Assembly: GCA_963665495.1 (NCBI GenBank)
Contig: OY762289.1
Coordinates: forward strand, 1,364,001 to 1,428,000
Direction of reading: 5' to 3'
DNA length: 64,000 bases
Origin: G963665495 sp963665495
Lineage (GTDB): Bacteria; Desulfobacterota; Desulfovibrionia; Desulfovibrionales; Desulfovibrionaceae
The stretch's first letter is position 1; every line of letters starts with the position of its first letter. Of the stretch, positions 8,919 through 17,188 are shown piece after piece. The position numbers and the translations under genes were made by a program. The notes beneath the pieces were generated by a model. The model saw only the letters and a list, made by a program, of their open reading frames with translations, ran no database searches and was not told where the DNA came from.

Positions 8919-9623
8919 ATGCAGTATACCTATGAGCTGGCCGTTATTATCCCCGTTTATAACGAATCTGAGGTGATTCGTAGTGTTTTGGACCTTTGGA
9001 CCCGGCTGCTGGACTCGCTGGGAATGTCGTACGTTATCCGTGTGTATAACGATGGTTCGCGGGATGCTTCGTTGCAGGAGATTCAGGCCGCGGCAAATGA
9101 GCATTCCTGCATAGCGGTCATCGACAAGCCCAACAGCGGCCACGGGCCAACTATTTTGCAGGGATATAGGGACAGCGGGGACGCCGAATGGCTTTTTCAG
9201 ATGGATTCGGACAATGAAATCGGCCCTGATCGTTTCCCGGAACTCTGGCAGCGCCGCCAGGAGTATGATTTTCTGATAGGCGGCAGGAAAAATCGTTCCG
9301 GCAGCCAGGCTAGAAAAGCCATCACCCTGGTTTCAAAGCTGGTGGTACGGATCTGTTATGGAGCAGGGGTCGCAGATGTCAATTCTCCCTATCGTCTGAT
9401 GCGTACGTCCAGGTTTGCACCTCTTTTCGGACGTATCCCAGCGGATACGTTTGCTCCAAACGTGATCATCACCGGCATGGCGGTCAGGGAAAAGATGCGG
9501 GTTTATGAAACTCTGGTTCCATTCGAGAGTCGCAAAACCGGAAAACCATCTTTGTTTGGATTGAAATTGTTTAAGAATGCTGCAAAATCTTTTTTTCAGG
9601 TCATAAAATTTCGTTTTGTTTAG
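8919..9623 (+). CDS. Glycosyltransferase family 2 (polyprenyl-phosphate sugar transferase-like)
   Basis: Protein of 234 residues with a GT-A fold: N-terminal YELAVIIPVYNESEVI and the DxD metal motif DSD at 96-98 in QMDSDNEIGPD. No C-terminal membrane segments are present, which resembles dolichyl-phosphate mannosyltransferase-type enzymes that charge a polyprenyl phosphate with a sugar. Only 3 bp separate it from the next gene, an integral-membrane GT39-like transferase that would use such a lipid-linked donor. The pair probably modifies protein or lipid on the periplasmic side; sugar and acceptor are unknown. Confidence 0.82.
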   Translation: MQYTYELAVIIPVYNESEVIRSVLDLWTRLLDSLGMSYVIRVYNDGSRDASLQEIQAAANEHSCIAVIDKPNSGHGPTILQGYRDSGDAEWLFQMDSDNEIGPDRFPELWQRRQEYDFLIGGRKNRSGSQARKAITLVSKLVVRICYGAGVADVNSPYRLMRTSRFAPLFGRIPADTFAPNVIITGMAVREKMRVYETLVPFESRKTGKPSLFGLKLFKNAAKSFFQVIKFRFV

Positions 9624-9626
9624 TAA

Positions 9627-11207
9627 ATGAAACAGGCCGAATTATCCGTTACTTCCTCTTCAGGCGCCGGACGCTGGCCCGATGCGGTGTTTTTCCTGTT
9701 GCTGGCTGTGCTTCTGCCAGCGATGGCGCTGCTTTCATTTGATTTCGGGATTACCTGGGACGAGCCAGACCATCAGATGTACGGCAGGCTGGTTCTGGAT
9801 TTTTTTACCTCCGGCGGGCGGGATACCGGCAGCTACAGTCTGTATCTCAACTATCTCAACGGCGGCCTGTTTGATCTGGTTTGTGCGCTTTTTCAAAAAA
9901 TTACCCCTTTTTTGAATTCGTACGACGCACGCCATCTGATGACCAGCGTCTGGGGGTGGGGCGGGCTGCTGTTCTCCGGCCTGCTGGCGCGGCGGCTGTT
10001 CGGCTCGTGGGGCGGCGTTCTGGCTGTTCTCATTTTGGTGCTTTCCCCGCGCTATTTCGGCCACAGCATGAACAACCCCAAGGATATTCCGTTTGCTGCA
10101 ACCGTGGCTTTCGCACTGTGGTCTTTTTCTCTGGCGCGTACGGAGTTTCACTATGTGACCTGGCGTTCGGCCCTGGTGATGATCATCGCCGTTGCCAGTT
10201 GTCTGAATATCCGTGCCGGGGGGGTGTTGCTTATCGCCTATGGGGGGCTTTATTTCGTATTGCTGGCCGTTCGGGACAGATTGTGGAAGAATCCCCGCTT
10301 CTTTGTGTTTTTCTGCTGTGCCCTGGCTGCCGGCTGCATTGCGGCATTGGTTCTCGGGACTCTGTTCTGGCCCTGGGCCTTGCGTAATCCCTTCGTCTAT
10401 CCGCTGGAAGCTCTCCGGACCGTCAGCCAGTATCCTTGGACCGGCATAGTCTTGTTTGATGGCGAGACGTACCAGAGCACGGATCTTCCCGCACGCTATG
10501 GCGTACAGATGCATGCCATGACCATGCCCCTGGCCATGCTCGGTGGATTGCTTCTGGCAACTATTTTTCTGCTCAATCGCAAGGACTGGAGAAAGTTTGT
10601 CTGCCTGGCTTTTGCGGGTTTTTTCCCCCTGGCTTATATAGCTATCAAGGGTGCCGTACTGTATGGAGGAATCCGCCATACGCTGTTTATTTACCCTGCG
10701 CTGGTGGTACTGGCTGCCGGCGGCTGGAATCGTTTTTTCGGGGTGTGCCCCCGGTCCTGGCAAAAATGCATCCCGGCTTTTTTCTTGGTGTTGTCTTTGA
10801 GCCACGGTGCGTGGTTCGCCCTGAAGCATCATCCCTACGAAGCATTGTATTTCAATCCGCTGGCAGGAGCGTACCCTGTGGCGGTAAAAAAATATGATCA
10901 CGATTACTGGGGGGTGAGCTACAAAGAAGCTGTCGATTGGGTTCGCACGCAGAAAGGTCCCGGAGAAAAAATTCGGGTGTTTGCTCCCATAGAAGAGTTT
11001 GGCGGCCAGATTGTCCGGGAATATGTCCGGCGATTTCCCGATATTGATTTTACGGATTCACCGGATGATCCGCAGGTAAAATACATTATTACCTTGAACA
11101 GGTTTTTGTACCCCAACGTAATAGAAGAACTGCGGGCGGACCAAAAAAACGTGTATACGGTGGAACTGGACGGCGTGCCGCTGTGTTTTGCCACCAGGGT
11201 TCGCTAA
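9627..11207 (+). CDS. Integral membrane glycosyltransferase (GT39/PMT-like)
   Basis: Protein of 526 residues with about ten hydrophobic segments. The first large loop holds the acidic pair in FGITWDEPDHQMYGR (about residues 35-49), the position of the catalytic acidic residues in PMT/ArnT-type GT-C enzymes; LSPRYFGHSMNNPKDIP is another family-like loop. A soluble C-terminal part (about 400-526) follows the last helix. It sits 3 bp after the GT2 gene, which probably makes its polyprenyl-phosphate sugar. Acceptor not predictable. A weak terminator-like hairpin follows the stop. Confidence 0.78.
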   Translation: MKQAELSVTSSSGAGRWPDAVFFLLLAVLLPAMALLSFDFGITWDEPDHQMYGRLVLDFFTSGGRDTGSYSLYLNYLNGGLFDLVCALFQKITPFLNSYDARHLMTSVWGWGGLLFSGLLARRLFGSWGGVLAVLILVLSPRYFGHSMNNPKDIPFAATVAFALWSFSLARTEFHYVTWRSALVMIIAVASCLNIRAGGVLLIAYGGLYFVLLAVRDRLWKNPRFFVFFCCALAAGCIAALVLGTLFWPWALRNPFVYPLEALRTVSQYPWTGIVLFDGETYQSTDLPARYGVQMHAMTMPLAMLGGLLLATIFLLNRKDWRKFVCLAFAGFFPLAYIAIKGAVLYGGIRHTLFIYPALVVLAAGGWNRFFGVCPRSWQKCIPAFFLVLSLSHGAWFALKHHPYEALYFNPLAGAYPVAVKKYDHDYWGVSYKEAVDWVRTQKGPGEKIRVFAPIEEFGGQIVREYVRRFPDIDFTDSPDDPQVKYIITLNRFLYPNVIEELRADQKNVYTVELDGVPLCFATRVR

Positions 11208-11216
11208 AATCTTTTT

Positions 11217-11243
11217 CGGGCCAGTTGCCCGGGGTGCTTTTTT
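11217..11243 (+). terminator. Possible Rho-independent terminator after the glycosyltransferase pair
   Basis: A 5-bp GC stem CGGGC/GCCCG (11217-11221 with 11227-11231) with a 5-nt loop lies 10 bp after the GT39-like stop and is followed within 6 nt by a T6 run (11238-11243). The stem is short, so this is tentative. Confidence 0.4.
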
Positions 11244-11398
11244 CAGGAAGGATTCCCCTCTAAATGCAGTATTTACCCCTTGTGCGGTTAAATCCGGCAA
11301 AGGGCGGTTCGTATTGTTCCGGGGCAGCACTTTGTTGGCTTCGGAACACTTTTGGCGTAATGAAAACCATTCGCGATTGAGAATAGAACGAGGAAACG

Positions 11399-12487
11399 GT
11401 GAACAGAGAACAACCCACGCGTAGAAATACCCGGCAAATTCATGTCGGAAACGTTCTTATCGGTGGTGATGCACCCGTTGTTGTGCAGAGCATGACCAAT
11501 ACGGATACGCGCGATATCGACGCCACAACGAGTCAGATCCGGGCGCTGGCCGCTGCTGGTTGCGGCATCGTACGCCTTGCCGTACTCAACGAAGAGGCGG
11601 CGGAGGCCTTGAGGGCCATCCGGGATGCGTCACCAGTGCCGTTGATTGCCGACATCCATTTTGACCATCGCCTGGCCGTCAGGGCTCTGGAGGCCGGGTT
11701 CGAAGGGCTCCGGATCAATCCGGGCAACATCGGCGGGGAAGGACCCGTGGATGCGGTGGTTTCCGCCGCCAAGGCCCATGGCGCGGCCATACGCGTCGGT
11801 GTGAATTCCGGATCGGTGGAAAAAAAGCTGCTGCAGCAATTCGGCGGCCCCACGCCGGAGGCCATGGTGGAAAGCGCGCTCGCCCATGTGGCCATGCTGG
11901 AAAAACGCGGTTTTTATGAAACCAAGATTTCCCTTAAATCCTCCTCCGTACGGGATACCATCGCGGCCTATAAGTTGTTGGCAACACGCTGCGACTATCC
12001 GCTGCATATCGGCGTAACAGAAGCCGGAACCCTGCTGCGCGGTTCGATCAAATCCGCTGTAGGGTTGGGGGTGCTGCTTTACGAAGGTATCGGCGATACG
12101 TTACGGGTTTCTCTTACCCACGACCCTGTGGCCGAGCCGGGAGTTGCCTGGGAGATATTGCGCTCCCTGGGGCTTGGCGCGCGCGGTCCGGAGATTGTTT
12201 CCTGTCCGACCTGCGGCCGGACGGAAATAGATTTGATCCCTCTGGCCGAGCAGGTTGAAGAGCGGCTGCGTACGGTGGATGAGGTTTTCACCGTGGCCGT
12301 AATGGGGTGCGTGGTCAACGGTCCGGGCGAGGCGCGCGAAGCGGATATCGGCATCGCGGGCGGCCGGGATCTGGGAATTATTTTTCGCAAGGGCGAAGTG
12401 ATAAAAAAAGTCAAAGGCCGGGACAATCTGCTGCCCGCCTTCATGGAAGAAATTGAGTCTTTTTTGGAGCAAAGGAGAAAAGGCTGA
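11399..12487 (+). CDS. ispG: 4-hydroxy-3-methylbut-2-en-1-yl diphosphate synthase
   Basis: Protein of 362 residues, GTG start. The [4Fe-4S] ligands are Cys269 and Cys272 (CPTCGR) and Cys304 (MGCVVNGPGEA). The N-terminal TIM barrel starts VVVQSMTNTDTRD, a hallmark of IspG. It converts methylerythritol cyclodiphosphate to HMBPP, the sixth step of the MEP isoprenoid pathway. The stop overlaps the proS start by one base (TGATG), so they are coupled. ispA and dxs of the same pathway lie 4-5 kb downstream on the same strand. Confidence 0.95.
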   Translation: MNREQPTRRNTRQIHVGNVLIGGDAPVVVQSMTNTDTRDIDATTSQIRALAAAGCGIVRLAVLNEEAAEALRAIRDASPVPLIADIHFDHRLAVRALEAGFEGLRINPGNIGGEGPVDAVVSAAKAHGAAIRVGVNSGSVEKKLLQQFGGPTPEAMVESALAHVAMLEKRGFYETKISLKSSSVRDTIAAYKLLATRCDYPLHIGVTEAGTLLRGSIKSAVGLGVLLYEGIGDTLRVSLTHDPVAEPGVAWEILRSLGLGARGPEIVSCPTCGRTEIDLIPLAEQVEERLRTVDEVFTVAVMGCVVNGPGEAREADIGIAGGRDLGIIFRKGEVIKKVKGRDNLLPAFMEEIESFLEQRRKG

Positions 12488-14214
12488 TGCGTTGGAGTCG
12501 CTATTACGTACCAACTCTCAAGGAAGCCCCGGCTGATGCGGAAGTTATCAGCCATAAGCTGCTTATCCGCGCCGGCATGATCCGTCGGCTGACGTCAGGG
12601 GTATACACTTATCTGCCCCTGGGCTATCGCGCCCTGAACAAGGTTGCGGCGATTCTGCGCGAGGAAATGGACAATGCCGGAGCGCTGGAAGTGCACATGC
12701 CCATGGTGCAGCCCGCGGATCTCTGGAAAGAATCCGGGCGCTGGGATTTTTACGGCAAGGAATTGCTGCGCCTCAAGGATCGCCATGATCGCGAAGGCTG
12801 TCTGGGCCCCACCCATGAGGAGGTCATCACCGATCTGCTGCGCGGTGAAGTCCGTTCCTACCGCCAGCTGCCCCTGAATCTGTATCAGATTCAGACCAAA
12901 TTTCGAGATGAAGTGCGCCCGCGCTTCGGTCTGATGCGTGGCCGGGAATTCGTGATGAAGGACGGCTATTCTTTTGACAAGGACGAAGAAGGCGCGAACG
13001 AGAGCTACAAGGCCATGTTCAATGCCTATACGCGTGCCTTCCAGCGGATGGGATTGCGTTTCCGGGCTGTTGAAGCAGATTCCGGCGCCATCGGCGGCAG
13101 TTTTTCGCACGAATTCATGGTGCTTGCCTCCACAGGCGAAGACACCATTGCCGCCTGCACCGCATGCGAATACGCGGCCAACCTGGAAAAGGCGGAAGTA
13201 AAGCTTGCCGCTGCATCCGCTTCGCTGCCCGAATGTCCGGCTTTGGAAACGGTATCCACTCCTGATACGCATACCGTGGAAGAAGTCTGCGCTTTCCTGA
13301 AACTGGGACCGGAAAAAATAGTCAAGACGCTGCTGTACGACGCGGATGGCGAAGCAGTGGCAGCCCTCGTACGCGGAGACCGCGAACTCAATGAAATCAA
13401 ACTGAAGAATCATCTGAACGCCACCTACCTGAACCTGGCTTCCCCCGAACAGGTGATTGCCTGGAGCAAGGCTCCGGTTGGTTTCGCCGGCCCGGTGGGG
13501 CTTGAGGTTAAGCAGATCGTCGCGGACAATGAGCTGCTCCAGGGCACGGACTGGGTTACCGGCGCCAACCAGGGCGACGCGCATCATGTCCATGTGGATC
13601 TCAAGCGCGACGCCTCCATTGAAACATACGCGGATTTGCGGACAGTCACCGAAAGCGATCCCTGCCCGCGTTGCTCCGGTAAGCTCGAGCTGACCAAGGG
13701 CATTGAAGTCGGACACGTATTCAAGCTCGGCCTGAAGTATTCCAAGGCCATGAACGCCACGTTTCTGGATGAAAACGGCAAGGACCAGCATATGGTCATG
13801 GGCTGTTACGGCATCGGCGTCTCGCGCATCGTGGCTGCTTGCATTGAGCAGAACAACGACGACTCGGGCATTGTCTTTCCGCCTCCTTTGGCGCCATACG
13901 AAGTGTTGCTCTGCAACCTGGGCGTCAAAGACGATGACTGCAACGCCAAAGCGGAAGAGATCTACGCCTGGCTCAATGCCCAGGGCATTGAAGTGCTGCT
14001 GGACGACCGCAACGAACGTCCCGGCGTCAAGTTCAAAGACGCTGATCTGATCGGCCTGCCCATACAGCTTGTGGTGGGTGGTAAAGCTCTGGCCAGAGGA
14101 ATCGTGGAGGCCAAGGACCGCCGTACCGGAGAGCGGGTCGAACTGCCCGCGGAGGATTTCCAGACCGCTTTTACCGCCTGGCGCGAGCAGGTGCGTGCGG
14201 GCTGGAATTTGTAA
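12487..14214 (+). CDS. proS: Prolyl-tRNA synthetase (bacterial type with editing domain)
   Basis: Protein of 575 residues, the normal length of the long bacterial ProRS. Class II motifs are visible: motif 1 around GVYTYLPLGYRALNKV, motif 2 as FRDEVRPRFGLMRGREFVMKD, and motif 3 near the GIGVSRIVAACIEQ segment. The middle part (about 235-385) is the INS/YbaK-like editing domain that removes Ala-tRNA(Pro). The C-terminal anticodon-binding domain follows. Translationally coupled to ispG by a one-base overlap. Confidence 0.96.
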   Translation: MRWSRYYVPTLKEAPADAEVISHKLLIRAGMIRRLTSGVYTYLPLGYRALNKVAAILREEMDNAGALEVHMPMVQPADLWKESGRWDFYGKELLRLKDRHDREGCLGPTHEEVITDLLRGEVRSYRQLPLNLYQIQTKFRDEVRPRFGLMRGREFVMKDGYSFDKDEEGANESYKAMFNAYTRAFQRMGLRFRAVEADSGAIGGSFSHEFMVLASTGEDTIAACTACEYAANLEKAEVKLAAASASLPECPALETVSTPDTHTVEEVCAFLKLGPEKIVKTLLYDADGEAVAALVRGDRELNEIKLKNHLNATYLNLASPEQVIAWSKAPVGFAGPVGLEVKQIVADNELLQGTDWVTGANQGDAHHVHVDLKRDASIETYADLRTVTESDPCPRCSGKLELTKGIEVGHVFKLGLKYSKAMNATFLDENGKDQHMVMGCYGIGVSRIVAACIEQNNDDSGIVFPPPLAPYEVLLCNLGVKDDDCNAKAEEIYAWLNAQGIEVLLDDRNERPGVKFKDADLIGLPIQLVVGGKALARGIVEAKDRRTGERVELPAEDFQTAFTAWREQVRAGWNL

Positions 14215-14282
14215 AACGGCTGTCGGCAAGACGAGCAGGGCAGCTGTTGTTCAGTTGTTGTTTGTTGTGAAAAAGAGAAAGC

Positions 14283-15710
14283 ATGCCGGATATCTATTCT
14301 GTCGGTGAACTGACCGCGCTGATCAAATCCAGATTCGAGGAAAGTTTTCCTTTTGTCTGGGTGCGCGGTCAGGTATCCAATCTGGCGCGCCCGTCCTCCG
14401 GGCATATTTATTTTACGCTCAAGGATGAGGAAGCTTGCCTGAACATTGTCTGGTTCAAGGGCAGCCAGCGCGGGGGTGCGGGCGGACATGATCCGCTGAC
14501 AGGCGAAGTCTTTGGCGGCGGCGTGGAGAGCGGTACAGAGCGGCTGGCCCGGACCCTGGAAAACGGGCAGGAGATTTTGTGCGGCGGCAGTCTGACGGTT
14601 TATCCGCCGCGGGGCAGTTATCAGCTTATTGCCCAGCTGGTTCAGGACGTCGGGCTGGGGCGGCTGTATCTCGAGTTCGAGGCGCTCAAAAAGGCGCTGG
14701 CCGAGAAAGGCTATTTCGACATGCAGCGCAAGCGCCCGTTGCCCAAGCAGATCCGGCGGGTTGCCGTGGTCACCGCAGCGACAGGCGCGGCCATCCACGA
14801 TTTTATCAAGATTGCCCGTTCGCGCGGGCTGCGAAGCGAAATCCGGCTTTATCCGTCTCTGGTGCAGGGCAACGAAGCGCCGGAGTCCATACGCCGGGCC
14901 ATGCAGCTGGCCTTCAGAGACAACTGGGCTCAGGTGCTGGTTTTGATCCGGGGCGGGGGATCTCTGGAAGATTTATGGGCATTCAATACGGAGCCCGTGG
15001 CTCAGGCCGTGTTTGACGCGCCCATTCCCGTGGTTGCGGGCATCGGGCACGAGGTGGACGTCAGCATCGCCGATATGGTCGCCGACATGCGCGCGGCCAC
15101 GCCCAGTCATGCGGCACAGCTGCTCTGGCCGGAACGGCAGCGTATGGCCCAGGATGTGGACACGGCTGAGATGGCCCTGCGTACGGCCTGGAAACGCTGG
15201 CTTATGGGCACTGAGCGCGAGTTGGATTCGTTGCAGAAAGCCTTGTCTTTGCTTTCGCCAAAAGGGCGGCTGGACAGAGCCATAGAGCGTACGCAGGATC
15301 TGGCTCCGCGGCTGGAGCGTGCGGCCAAAGCGTATTTTACAGGAAGGATGCTGCAACTGGAGCGCCTTGAAGAGCGACTGATGCGCAGTTTCGGGCCCGA
15401 GGTTGTCCAGGAACAGTCTATGAAGCTGGAGCTGCTTTCCGGTCGCATACGCCATGTGGGAGAACGTTTTCTGGCTGAACGAACGCAGGAGCTCGAACAT
15501 GCTGCCCTCAAGCTGGAGTCTCTTGATCCGATGCTGCCTCTGGAACGCGGATACAGCCTGGTTCGTCGCAAGAATGGCGGTATTTTGCGGGATGCCGCAG
15601 AGGTGATGTCGGGAGATACGCTGGATATCCGTCTGGCGCATGGCAGGGTTGAGGCCGAAGTCACTGCGAGCCATCCCGAGCGAAAGTCCGGCGGCAGCGA
15701 TACAGAGTAG
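14283..15710 (+). CDS. xseA: Exodeoxyribonuclease VII large subunit
   Basis: Protein of 475 residues. The N-terminal OB-fold nucleic-acid domain (YSVGELTALIKSRFEESFPFVWVRGQVSN) is followed by the nuclease core with AVVTAATGAAIHDFI, RGGGSLEDLWAFN and GIGHEVDVSIADMVADMRAATPSHAA, and then a long coiled-coil. A Gly-rich insertion (about 60-85) in the OB fold makes it slightly longer than the E. coli enzyme. It degrades single-stranded DNA together with XseB, encoded 118 bp downstream. Confidence 0.95.
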   Translation: MPDIYSVGELTALIKSRFEESFPFVWVRGQVSNLARPSSGHIYFTLKDEEACLNIVWFKGSQRGGAGGHDPLTGEVFGGGVESGTERLARTLENGQEILCGGSLTVYPPRGSYQLIAQLVQDVGLGRLYLEFEALKKALAEKGYFDMQRKRPLPKQIRRVAVVTAATGAAIHDFIKIARSRGLRSEIRLYPSLVQGNEAPESIRRAMQLAFRDNWAQVLVLIRGGGSLEDLWAFNTEPVAQAVFDAPIPVVAGIGHEVDVSIADMVADMRAATPSHAAQLLWPERQRMAQDVDTAEMALRTAWKRWLMGTERELDSLQKALSLLSPKGRLDRAIERTQDLAPRLERAAKAYFTGRMLQLERLEERLMRSFGPEVVQEQSMKLELLSGRIRHVGERFLAERTQELEHAALKLESLDPMLPLERGYSLVRRKNGGILRDAAEVMSGDTLDIRLAHGRVEAEVTASHPERKSGGSDTE

Positions 15711-15828
15711 CGATATTTTTTAACAAGCGCGTTCCGTCATGCTTGCTTTTTGGCCTCAGAGTGGTAGGCCAGTTGCTGAAACGCAATAACGGCAAACGGC
15801 TGCGGAACAGACGGATAGGGGTGGCGCT

Positions 15829-16113
15829 ATGACCAAACAGAAACAGAATACGTTGCCCGCGGAAACCCCTGTGCGGGATTTCGAGGGGCGGATGGAGCGG
15901 CTGCAAGCCATTGTGGAAACGCTGGAGCAGGGCGACAGCACGCTGGAAAAAGGTATGAAGCTCTATAAGGAAGGATTGCAGCTCGTACGCTCGTGCCGCA
16001 AGGAATTGCAGGAAGCCAAACACGAAATTACAGTATATAGTGAAGGGGTTTTTCAGGAATACGCGCAGGAAGCGGACCCCGAGCCAATGGAGGAAGCCGA
16101 TGGGGGCGAATAA
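15829..16113 (+). CDS. xseB: Exodeoxyribonuclease VII small subunit
   Basis: Small acidic protein of 94 residues containing FEGRMERLQAIVETLEQGDSTLE, the XseB signature helix pair, which wraps the XseA coiled coil. The extra N-terminal segment (about 15 residues) and C-terminal acidic tail are unremarkable. Its last 14 bases overlap the start of ispA, so xseB and ispA are coupled; xseB-ispA-dxs order is widespread in bacteria. Confidence 0.92.
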   Translation: MTKQKQNTLPAETPVRDFEGRMERLQAIVETLEQGDSTLEKGMKLYKEGLQLVRSCRKELQEAKHEITVYSEGVFQEYAQEADPEPMEEADGGE

Positions 16114-17017
16114 TCATGGTGAGGAAGCGGCGCTGGTAAAGGCCGTGTTGCGGCAGCATGCCAAACAGGTGGAGGCCTTTTTGTCCGCCTGCCTGCAGAA
16201 CAGGGACATCCCGGAAGGATTGCTGGAAGCCATGCAATACAGTCTGGATGCCGGCGGAAAACGGCTCAGACCCGTATTATGCCTGACATGCGCGGAGCTT
16301 TTCGGTCTTGAGACCGAGAAAATCATGCCTTTTGCCTGCGCCATTGAATGCATTCACACTTATTCGCTGATTCACGACGATCTTCCGGCCATGGATGATG
16401 ATGACCTGCGCCGGGGCAAGCCCTCCAACCATAAAAAATTCGGTGAAGCCCTGGCCATACTGGCCGGCGACGGACTGCTGACAGAATCTTTCGTATTGAT
16501 GAGTGAAGCCGCGCCAGAGGTGCCGGCGGAGCGCGTACTGGCCGCCATGGCGCTTCTCGCGCGTAAGGCCGGGTCCGCGGGCATGGTAGGTGGCCAGGCT
16601 CTTGATATGGCTTTTACAGGGCAGGCAAATATTGATCTTGCCGCGCTGCGCAACATGCACGCGCGTAAGACCGGAGCCTTGATTCTGGCATCCTGTCTGA
16701 GCGGCGCCCTGCTGGCTGGAGCTGCCGCAGAGGATCTGGAACGTATCGAGGCCTATGGAAAAGCCATTGGGGTTGCCTTTCAGATCGTGGATGATATTCT
16801 TGATGAGATCGGCGATGAAAAGACTTTGGGAAAACCTGTGGGCAGTGACCGCGAGCAGGGCAAGGTGACCTACCCTTCCTTGCTCGGCCTGGAAAGAAGC
16901 AGGGAGCTGGCCGAGGAATGCGTTGCTGAAGCGTTGCAGATGTTGCAACCCTATGAGGGGGAAACCGCAGCGTTTTTGGGAAGTCTTGCCAAATACATTG
17001 TCCAGCGCGCGCAGTAA
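16100..17017 (+). CDS. ispA: Farnesyl/geranyl diphosphate synthase (polyprenyl synthetase)
   Basis: Protein of 305 residues from the ATG at 16100, which has GAGGAAG just upstream inside xseB; the longer frame from 16040 encodes an unconserved basic leader. The first aspartate-rich motif is DDLPAMDDDD (from residue 93) and the second is DDILDEIGD (about 231-239). GGKRLRPVL is present at 52-60. It condenses DMAPP/GPP with IPP to give FPP. Placed between xseB and dxs, it works downstream of the MEP pathway enzymes. Confidence 0.94.
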   Translation: MGANNHGEEAALVKAVLRQHAKQVEAFLSACLQNRDIPEGLLEAMQYSLDAGGKRLRPVLCLTCAELFGLETEKIMPFACAIECIHTYSLIHDDLPAMDDDDLRRGKPSNHKKFGEALAILAGDGLLTESFVLMSEAAPEVPAERVLAAMALLARKAGSAGMVGGQALDMAFTGQANIDLAALRNMHARKTGALILASCLSGALLAGAAAEDLERIEAYGKAIGVAFQIVDDILDEIGDEKTLGKPVGSDREQGKVTYPSLLGLERSRELAEECVAEALQMLQPYEGETAAFLGSLAKYIVQRAQ

Positions 17018-17188
17018 GCTGGTAACTAGCGCATTTTTATCTTGAAACAAAACTCGTTTTTGACATTCAGTTTGACTGAATAAGAGACTCGCCCATTCGA
17101 ATTGTTTCAAGAAGATGCATAAGAGCCTCCAAATCTGTACAGGGTTACGATGCTCCAAACCGTAGAAATACGAACGCCGGGAAGAGAA

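Noticed and set aside
12595..14229. 544-codon minus-strand frame opposite proS
   Set aside because: Entirely covered by prolyl-tRNA synthetase; composition is that of an antisense frame.
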